In this document: piece after piece, positions 58,341 through 64,000 of the stretch
Numbering within the stretch: position 1 is the first letter of the stretch
Layout: each line of letters starts with the position of its first letter
NCBI GenBank assembly: GCA_965203435.1
Contig: CBDBCU010000006.1
Location: 310,001-374,000 of the forward strand
Length of the DNA: 64,000 bases
DNA from: CBDBCU01 sp965203435
GTDB taxonomy: Bacteria; Chloroflexota; Dehalococcoidia; Lucifugimonadales; UBA3495
Direction of reading: 5' to 3'
Notes under the pieces: generated by a model
Database searches by the model: none
Seen by the model: only the letters and a program-made list of their open reading frames with translations
Told to the model about the DNA's origin: nothing
Translations under genes and position numbers: made by a program

Positions 58341-59120
58341 ATGCCGCGGCTCTTTATCCCCGGCCTCGTCCTTATCCTGCTATTGGGCGCCGGCTATAGC
58401 CTTACCCAAGCCGCCCGGGCCATCCCCTGGGACTGCACCGACTGGCAAGCCTTTGCCCACGACGACCGGACTATCGCCATCCTGGAATCCCTGGCCGAAA
58501 ACCGGGGCAAGACCCTCTACTGCGGCATTGACCAGTCGGACACCTTTACCAAGGCGGAAACTTGGGAAGCCGGCAAAGACCGCAACGAGCGGGATGATAC
58601 CATCTATTCCGGGGAACGCGGCATTTTCCGCGGCTTTATCGCCGCCCAAGAGGGCTGGCTGACCGAGGGGGAATCGGGGATTACCGGCGTCAGCATCGAC
58701 CGCATTTTTGAGTTTCCCCGGGAGAAAAAGAAACGCCGCCGCTATAAGACGGTGATCATCGAGGTGGAAATCCCCGCCGATCCCAGCCGCCTGCTGTATA
58801 CCGACTTCGGTCAAGCCTCCGGTCAGCTGCAACCCGAAAGCTCGGCTGAATATGATGCCCGAGGCCGTTTCGCCAATCCTGTCGGCGGCGGAACGGCGGT
58901 CAGCTACAACTGGCAAACCTTGGCGGAGGCCGCCGCCAGTGCCTATTGCCAGGAACCGCGTTACATCCGAGTGACCGGAGTCGCTCCTTCTCCGGAGGCC
59001 AGCGAGGGCTGGGATTATGGCCCCAATACTGCCGTGACTCCCGGCTACTATCAGTTTCAGGCCCGTAAAACCAACACTTGGACGGCTACTTGCGAAAAGA
59101 AAGTGCGCCGCCGCCGTTAA
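58341..59120 (+). CDS. Exported protein of unknown function
   Basis: 259 residues; ATG follows GGAGG at 7 bases, and upstream in-frame sequence runs through the hairpin and is excluded. The signal peptide is RLFIPGLVLILLLGAGYSLTQAARA. The mature part holds two cysteine pairs (WDCTDW, LYCGID; YCQEP, TCEKK) likely to form disulfides, and a basic KKKRRRYKTVIIEVE stretch. It ends in a basic KKVRRRR. No family recognised. Confidence 0.68.
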   Translation: MPRLFIPGLVLILLLGAGYSLTQAARAIPWDCTDWQAFAHDDRTIAILESLAENRGKTLYCGIDQSDTFTKAETWEAGKDRNERDDTIYSGERGIFRGFIAAQEGWLTEGESGITGVSIDRIFEFPREKKKRRRYKTVIIEVEIPADPSRLLYTDFGQASGQLQPESSAEYDARGRFANPVGGGTAVSYNWQTLAEAAASAYCQEPRYIRVTGVAPSPEASEGWDYGPNTAVTPGYYQFQARKTNTWTATCEKKVRRRR

Positions 59121-59236
59121 ATCCGTGCAATTGTTGCGCTACCGCCCCTTGCCCGCCGTGCTACAATAGGCGGGATTGACCGGGGCGGTAGCCGCGCCGG
59201 TTAGGTTAACGGAAAGGATTAAAGGAGCGGCGGTCA

Positions 59237-59596
59237 ATGCCCCTTTACGAGTTTCGCTGCGCCGACTGCGGGCAGGTGGTTTCCCGGCTGATTTATAGCT
59301 GGTCGGCGGATGCGGCCCTAACTTGCGCCCACTGCGGCGGCGTTAATCTGGAACGGCTGGTTTCTAGTTTCTCCTTTCGCCGTTCCTGGGGGGACAGCCT
59401 GAACTGGGCTCCCGGCGGCGAAACGATGCGGGATGTGGATGAGGATAGCCCGGCCAGCCTGGATCGCTATATGGGGCGCATCAAACAGGAAATGGGCGGC
59501 CAGGTAACTGGGGACTTTGAGGAAATGCGCCGGGAAATCCGCCACGGCCCCCGCACCTTTGACAATCCGGATGCCGCCGCCCCGGCCGGGGAATAG
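59237..59596 (+). CDS. FmdB-like zinc-ribbon protein 1
   Basis: 119 residues with AAAGGAGCGG before the ATG. The amino zinc ribbon MPLYEFRCADCGQVVSRL-- then LTCAHCGG supplies C-x2-C...C-x2-C. A helical charged tail follows (DEDSPASLDRYMGRIKQEMGG). FmdB-type proteins are small putative regulators; this one is longer than the classic ~70-residue form. A related paralog lies 370 bases downstream across a repeat array. Confidence 0.85.
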   Translation: MPLYEFRCADCGQVVSRLIYSWSADAALTCAHCGGVNLERLVSSFSFRRSWGDSLNWAPGGETMRDVDEDSPASLDRYMGRIKQEMGGQVTGDFEEMRREIRHGPRTFDNPDAAAPAGE

Positions 59597-59620
59597 CCGG
59601 CTTTGCCGCCGGATTATTCG

Positions 59621-59907
59621 TCCTTCAACAAGTTCAGGATGATCGTCCTTCAACAAGTTCAGGATGAGCGGAGGGTTGGGCCGCCGGCCCGGCCGGGGAA
59701 TAGCCGGCTTTGCGGATACAATTCTCTTTGCCGCCGAACTATAATCCCGCCCATCCTGAACTTGTTGAAGGGTCATCCTGAAGTATAATTCCGCTCACCC
59801 TGAACTTGTTGAAGGGTCATCCTGAAGTATAATTCCGCTCACCCTGAACTTGTTGAAGGGTCATCCTGAAGTATAATTCCGCTCATCCTGAACTTGTTGA
59901 AGGATGA
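59621..59907. repeat. REP-A arrays, including 44-bp period repeat
   Basis: Two inverted REP-A copies at 59621-59669 are followed by four direct copies at 59755, 59799, 59843 and 59887 with an exact 44-base period. Each spacer holds GTCATCCTGAAGTATAATTCCGC, read in parts, so TATAAT hexamers recur. This fills the 369-base gap between the two FmdB-like genes. Confidence 0.9.
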
Positions 59908-59965
59908 CCCGGCAACGCTTGCCGGAGGAATACGCCGCCGGCAAAAGCAAGCATCGCGAGGGTTA

Positions 59966-60307
59966 ATGCCGATTTACGAATATCGCTGCGGCGACTGCGA
60001 ACGGGTTACTTCCTTTTTTACCCGGTCGATCAACGCCGCCCTAACCCCGGTCTGTTCCCACTGTCAAAGCGGGAATATGCGGCGGCGGATGTCCTCCTTT
60101 GTCCAGGGCAAAACCGCCGCCGCCGTTCACGAAAGGTATCCCGCCGGTAGCGATGCCGCGTCCCTGGACTACTACCGCGATCCCCGCAACATTGGCCGCA
60201 ATGTCGAGGAAAGCTATCAGCGGCACGGCTTGGCAATGCCGGAGGCGGTGCGGGATAATATCGCCGCCGCCCGGGAAGGAACTTTGCCCCAGGACCTGGA
60301 ACTATGA
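59966..60307 (+). CDS. FmdB-like zinc-ribbon protein 2
   Basis: 113 residues; ATG after GCGAGGG, excluding earlier in-frame codons inside the repeat array. Zinc ribbon: MPIYEYRCGDCERV, then VCSHCQSGNMRRRMSSF. The tail diverges from the upstream paralog but shares the (A)SLD-Y pattern. Its last codons overlap the start of thiE by four bases (ATGA), so it is translationally coupled to thiamine synthesis. Confidence 0.85.
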   Translation: MPIYEYRCGDCERVTSFFTRSINAALTPVCSHCQSGNMRRRMSSFVQGKTAAAVHERYPAGSDAASLDYYRDPRNIGRNVEESYQRHGLAMPEAVRDNIAAAREGTLPQDLEL

Positions 60308-61293
60308 TGACCGCCTCCGAAACTGCCCCCGATTTCCTGGCCGCCGCCTTGCGCGGCTGCTTGGACACGCTGGCCGCCGGCTCTCCCGATTTGCCGGAAC
60401 TGGCGGAAACGATTAGCCGGCTCAAGGAATTGGCGGCCGCCGCCCATCCCGGCGGCGGCTACCAGCCGGCCCTGCCGGCGGCCCCCTTGACCCTCCCCCA
60501 AGCCTTGCAGTTGACGGCGACGGCCCAGGCTTTGCTGGCAACCCAAGCCGCCCTGGACATCCCGGCCGCTTTGCCGGCCGAAACCGCCGCCGCCCTGGCC
60601 GGCCTCTTGGCGGAATTGGCTGGGCAATTAGGCGCGGCCCTACGGCGGGAAAAGGCCGCCGCCATCCGCGGCCTCTATGTTATTATTGACCCGGAAGTAA
60701 CCGGCGGCCGGGAACCCTTGACTATTGCCCAAGCCGCCATACGCGGCGGGGCTAAAATGCTCCAGCTCCGGGACAAGCGGCGCGACAAGGGGGAAATCTT
60801 GCCCCTGGCTCAGTCCTTGCAGGCATTGTGTCAAGCCAATGCCGCCCTGCTTATCCTCAATGACCATGCGGATTTGGCGGCGGCGGTCGGTTCCGGCGGC
60901 GTGCATATCGGGCAAACCGATTTGCCGGTAGCCCAGGCCCGGCAAGTCTTGGCCCCGGAGCAGGTAATCGGCCGTTCCAACCGGGAAATTGACCTGCTGA
61001 TTGAATCCCAGGAAAGGGGCGCCGACCATGTCGCCTTTGGCGCTATCTATCCCACTACCACCAAGCCCGGCGGCCGCGGCCCCCAGGGGCCGGAACGCTT
61101 GCGGGAAGCTCGGGCGGCCGCCAAAGTCCCCCTGGTCGCCATTGGCGGCATTACCGCGGCCAATGTAGCCCCGGTAATCGCCGCCGGCGCCGATGCGGTA
61201 TGCGTAACCGCCGCCGTCGGCTTGGCCCCAGAGCCGGAAGCCGCCGCCGCCGGTCTAGTTGAAGCCATCCGTCAAGCCGGAGGTAAAGTTTAA
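60304..61293 (+). CDS. thiE: Thiamine-phosphate synthase with N-terminal extension
   Basis: 329 residues, against ~210 for the usual enzyme. The carboxyl ~210 residues are a standard ThiE barrel: GLYVIIDPEVTGGREPL, GGAKMLQLRDKRRDKGE, LILNDHADLAAAVG, GVHIGQTDLP, GRSNREID, AFGAIYPTTTKPG and VAIGGITAANV. It couples HMP-PP and HET-P to thiamine phosphate. The first ~115 residues are helical and Ala/Leu-rich and are not part of that fold; their role is unknown. Confidence 0.93.
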   Translation: MMTASETAPDFLAAALRGCLDTLAAGSPDLPELAETISRLKELAAAAHPGGGYQPALPAAPLTLPQALQLTATAQALLATQAALDIPAALPAETAAALAGLLAELAGQLGAALRREKAAAIRGLYVIIDPEVTGGREPLTIAQAAIRGGAKMLQLRDKRRDKGEILPLAQSLQALCQANAALLILNDHADLAAAVGSGGVHIGQTDLPVAQARQVLAPEQVIGRSNREIDLLIESQERGADHVAFGAIYPTTTKPGGRGPQGPERLREARAAAKVPLVAIGGITAANVAPVIAAGADAVCVTAAVGLAPEPEAAAAGLVEAIRQAGGKV

Positions 61294-61943
61294 TGCCCTC
61301 CCGCTACCAGCAGGAATTAGCGGACATCGCCGCGGCGGCCAATGATGCCCTGGCCGACCGCCACCGGGCCCGGGAGCAGGCCCTGGCCGTTTCCCGGGAG
61401 GTCATCCGCTTTTCGGCCAACGCCATCCGCGCCGTCCATCGCGGCGAATTCGATGAAGCCCGCCGCCTCTTGACCCAAGCGGCTCCCCGGCTGGAATCCA
61501 CCCAGACGATCCGCGCCGACAACCCGGAAATCTACTTTGCCGGTTTCCTCTCCGACGCCCGCAAGGAATACGCCGAAGCCCACATCACCCTGGCCGTCAT
61601 CGCCCGCAGCCCTATCCCCCGCCCGGAGGAACTGGCCGTCGACCCGCCGGCTTACCTGAACGGAATGGCTGAGGTGATTGGCGAGCTGCGCCGTTACATC
61701 CTGGACACCCTGCGGCGGGATTCCTTTGCCCGCTGCGAGGAATATATGGAAGTGATGGATGAAATTTACGGCTTGCTGGTTACGATCGATTTTCCCGAAG
61801 CCGTAACCGGCGGCCTGCGCCGCAGCACCGACGCTATGCGTGGCGTCCTGGAACGCACCCGCGGCGATTTGACCATTTCCTTGCAGCAGCGGCGGCTGGA
61901 GCTGCGCCTGGCCGGCCTGGAAACCGCGGAAGGAGCCGATTAA
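61293..61943 (+). CDS. Translin family RNA-binding protein
   Basis: 216 residues. It overlaps the thiE stop by one base (TAATG). Translin/TRAX all-helical fold: SREVIRFSANAIRAVHRGEFDEARRLL, then LSDARKEYAEAHITLAV and a carboxyl LRRDSFARCEEYMEVMDEIYGLLV, read in parts. Translin binds RNA or single-stranded DNA, and TRAX relatives are RNases; bacterial members are rare outside this kind of lineage. The next gene is an RNase Z-like hydrolase with a 2-base gap, suggesting shared RNA processing. Confidence 0.87.
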   Translation: MPSRYQQELADIAAAANDALADRHRAREQALAVSREVIRFSANAIRAVHRGEFDEARRLLTQAAPRLESTQTIRADNPEIYFAGFLSDARKEYAEAHITLAVIARSPIPRPEELAVDPPAYLNGMAEVIGELRRYILDTLRRDSFARCEEYMEVMDEIYGLLVTIDFPEAVTGGLRRSTDAMRGVLERTRGDLTISLQQRRLELRLAGLETAEGAD

Positions 61944-61945
61944 CC

Positions 61946-62767
61946 ATGGTCAAGGTCGACCTGACCTTTCTCGGCACCGGGGCCGGCAACTGCATCCACC
62001 GCGCCCACACCGCCATCGTGCTGGATTGTCCCGATGGCACCCGCCTGCTGCTCGACGCCGCCTCCGGCAATTCGGTGTTGCGGCAGGGCGCGCCGCTGGG
62101 CCTCTACGCTGAGGATTTTACCGATGTGCTGCTGTCCCACCGTCACGGCGACCACATGGCCGGCTTGCCGCATATCCAGGGCCGCCGCACCCAAATGGCC
62201 CCGGCCGCGCCGCCGCTGAAAGTCCATAGCCTGGAGCCGACTATTATCGGAGTGCAGAACCTCTTTCGGGCGGTAAGCATTACCCATAAAGTCGATGCTG
62301 ACGGTGTCGCTACTGCCGAGGGCCGCCCGGTAATGGCGTGGAATGTAGTGGAGACGGAGCAGTGGATTCCGTTGAGCCCGGCGGTGCGGGCCCGGGCCTT
62401 TGCGGTAAATCATATCGGCGGCGCGGTAGGTTGGCGGGTCGAAGCCGGCGGCATCGCGATTGTATTCTCCGGGGATACCCGTTACTGCGAAAACCTGGCG
62501 GCGGCGGCCCAAGGAGCCGATTTGCTGATCCACGAAGCCCTCAGCACCGAAGCCGATAAAGAGGGCACCGACCGCCGCGGCCATTCCACTGCCGCCGAAG
62601 CGGCCCGGATTGCCGCTTTAGCCGGGGCCAAGCAGCTAATCCTGACCCACATTGACACCCCCTTTCACCGGGATACCCAACCGCTGCTTGCGGAAGCCCG
62701 GCCGGTTTATGACGGCCCGATTAGCGTGGCTGAGGACCTTTTAACGGTCAGCATCCGCCCTTCCTAA
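61946..62767 (+). CDS. Metallo-beta-lactamase-fold hydrolase, RNase Z-like
   Basis: 273 residues. Zinc site: LLSHRHGDHMAGLP (HxHxDH), H near FAVNHIGGAVGWRV, D in FSGDTRYCENL, and a late LTHIDTPFH. The order matches RNase Z/AtsA-like enzymes that trim tRNA 3' ends or hydrolyse phosphodiesters. Whether it is a tRNA nuclease is uncertain because the flexible exosite arm of RNase Z is not obvious. It is probably the last gene of the fmdB-thiE-translin group. Confidence 0.83.
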   Translation: MVKVDLTFLGTGAGNCIHRAHTAIVLDCPDGTRLLLDAASGNSVLRQGAPLGLYAEDFTDVLLSHRHGDHMAGLPHIQGRRTQMAPAAPPLKVHSLEPTIIGVQNLFRAVSITHKVDADGVATAEGRPVMAWNVVETEQWIPLSPAVRARAFAVNHIGGAVGWRVEAGGIAIVFSGDTRYCENLAAAAQGADLLIHEALSTEADKEGTDRRGHSTAAEAARIAALAGAKQLILTHIDTPFHRDTQPLLAEARPVYDGPISVAEDLLTVSIRPS

Positions 62768-62928
62768 CCGCCCTTTTGCCCCCATTTCCGGCCGGCTAAC
62801 CGCCTTTTTGCCCCGATTTCCGCCGTACTGACGCCCGCCCCCTTGCCGCCGGTTAGATTATCCGTTCTATACTTTGACCGATTTCTCAAACTATTCCCGG
62901 AAAAGTCCGGGAATTCTCGGGGGGTGCG

Positions 62929-64000
62929 ATGTTAGCCAAAAGTCAGACCTGCGCCGTGGTCGGCCTGGACGGGTTCATCATTCAGGTGGAAGTGGACATA
63001 GCCCCCGGCCTGCCCACTTTCAACATTGTCGGCTTGCCCGATACCGCGGTGCAGGAAGCCCGGGAACGGGTGCGCGCCGCCCTCCGCAACAGCGGCTGCG
63101 AATTTCCGATGCGCCGCATCACCGTCAACCTGGCCCCGGCCGACCTGAAAAAAGCCGGGCCGGCCTACGACCTGCCCATCGCCGTGGGCATCCTGCTCAG
63201 CTCCGGGCAGATTGACCTGCCGCCGGAACCCTCCCTTTTCCTGGGCGAGCTTTCCCTGGACGGCAGCCTGCGCCATACCAACGGCGTCTTGCCCATGGTT
63301 TCCGTAGCCCGGGATCAGGGCTTTGCCGTGGTCTATGTTCCTACTGCTGACGCTACCGAGGCCGCCCTGGTCGAGGGTATCCGGGTCTATCCGGTGCCGA
63401 CCCTGGCCGCCCTGGTCAGTCATCTGCTGGGGGAATCGCCCATTGCCCCGGCCCGCAACGGCGGGATACCCATAGCGGAAAACGGCAAAGCGGCCAACGG
63501 CGCTAACCTGGCCCACATCAAAGGGCAAGAACACGCCAAGCGCGCCCTGGAAGTGGCCGCCGCCGGTTTCCATAACATCCTGTTCAACGGGCCGCCGGGT
63601 AGCGGCAAAACGATGCTGGCCCGGGCCTTGCCCTCCATCCTGCCCCGGATGACCCCCCAGGAAGCCCTGGATGCTACCAAGATTTACAGCGTCAGCGGCG
63701 CCTTGCCCGCCGACTGCCCGCTGATTGCCCACCGCCCCTTTCGCGCCCCCCACTACAGCATTTCCAACGCCGGCTTGGTCGGCGGCGGCCGCAACCTGCG
63801 CCCGGGGGAAATCACGATGAGCCACCGGGGCGTCCTGTTCCTCGATGAACTGCCGGAGTTTGACCGCACCGCCCTGGAATCTTTGCGTCAACCCCTGGAG
63901 GACAAGGTCGTTACCATCAGCCGGGTAACCGGCACCGTTACCTACCCGGCCAGTTTTATGCTGGTGGCGGCCCAGAACCCCTGCCCTTGCGGCTACCATT
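62929..64000 (+). CDS. comM: ComM-type Mg-chelatase-like ATPase, 3' end outside window
   Basis: At least 357 residues, truncated by the window edge. ComM/YifB pattern: VEVDIAPGLPTFNIVGLPDTAVQEARERVRAAL (in parts), KKAGPAYDLPIAVGIL, then the AAA+ core with Walker A FNGPPGSGKTMLARALP, RPFRAPHYSIS, Walker B VLFLDELPEF and MLVAAQNPCPCG. ComM is a hexameric helicase that extends branch migration during natural transformation. Confidence 0.94.
   Translation, partial: MLAKSQTCAVVGLDGFIIQVEVDIAPGLPTFNIVGLPDTAVQEARERVRAALRNSGCEFPMRRITVNLAPADLKKAGPAYDLPIAVGILLSSGQIDLPPEPSLFLGELSLDGSLRHTNGVLPMVSVARDQGFAVVYVPTADATEAALVEGIRVYPVPTLAALVSHLLGESPIAPARNGGIPIAENGKAANGANLAHIKGQEHAKRALEVAAAGFHNILFNGPPGSGKTMLARALPSILPRMTPQEALDATKIYSVSGALPADCPLIAHRPFRAPHYSISNAGLVGGGRNLRPGEITMSHRGVLFLDELPEFDRTALESLRQPLEDKVVTISRVTGTVTYPASFMLVAAQNPCPCGYH

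Noticed and set aside
59755..59907. Possible CRISPR array (regular repeats)
   Set aside because: The 44-base units are whole repeats without unique spacers, and no cas genes are present; the repeat matches REP-A elsewhere.

Overview
The window is high-GC, gene-dense bacterial chromosome. It most likely comes from a Chloroflexota lineage (Dehalococcoidia/SAR202-like). The basis is family knowledge, not a search: expanded paralogous catabolic enzymes (five amidohydrolase-2 genes in a row), a split B12-dependent methylmalonyl-CoA mutase, bacterial translin, a truncated protein with an HPPACTCVSC amino-terminal motif, and dense palindromic intergenic repeats. Class-level placement is an inference. 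No rRNA, CRISPR array, prophage or intact insertion sequence is visible; one tRNA gene, tRNA-Arg(TCT), is present. Layout: 0-6.1 kb is an accessory edge. It holds a truncated membrane protein, two loci where only the 3' part of a small membrane-protein gene has been tandemly duplicated, an IS5-type transposase relic, a cupin, an aldo/keto reductase and a HpcH/HpaI aldolase. From 6.1 to 11.5 kb lie a peptide-type ABC binding protein and two permeases, followed by five ACMSD-like amidohydrolases (11.6-18.8 kb) interrupted by an atypical three-gene insert, then a VOC protein and a fumarylacetoacetate-hydrolase-family enzyme. Together these suggest uptake and breakdown of organic acids or ring-cleavage products.

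From 20.5 to 22.2 kb a two-gene HEPN/PaREP1-like module is present twice in tandem beside tRNA-Arg, and a decayed tRNA-Arg 3' fragment sits at the junction. From 22.4 to 33.9 kb is mainly housekeeping: the mutase B12 subunit, the yceD-rpmF-fabD-nusB-acpP-udg-RNase J run, ftsK, an orphan DUF433 gene, a PHP phosphoesterase, a lone Opp-type ATPase and holA. From 34.0 to 37.6 kb are methylmalonyl-CoA epimerase, acyl-CoA dehydrogenase and the mutase large subunit, a propionyl-CoA/branched-chain route.

From 38.1 to 49.6 kb are a coiled-coil repeat protein with a possible nuclease domain, yvcK, glmS, a glycosyltransferase, a lower-GC HEPN-like gene, thrB-lysC, a GT2 enzyme and a TPR protein. The ATPase pair at 49.7-51.7 kb has a promoter almost matching that of the distant binding protein at 6.8 kb, so the two loci may form one split transporter. 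The rest holds a SagB-like double nitroreductase, folB, a short YbjQ-like protein, a CitE-like lyase, polA, an exported protein, two FmdB-like zinc ribbons, thiE, translin, an MBL hydrolase and a partial comM.

Most gaps are filled with a few repeat families: a CTGAACTTGTTGAAGGATG-type element (called REP-A here), an ATTCCCGC...GCGGGAAT palindrome (REP-B), and composite elements in which REP-B is flanked by outer inverted repeats.
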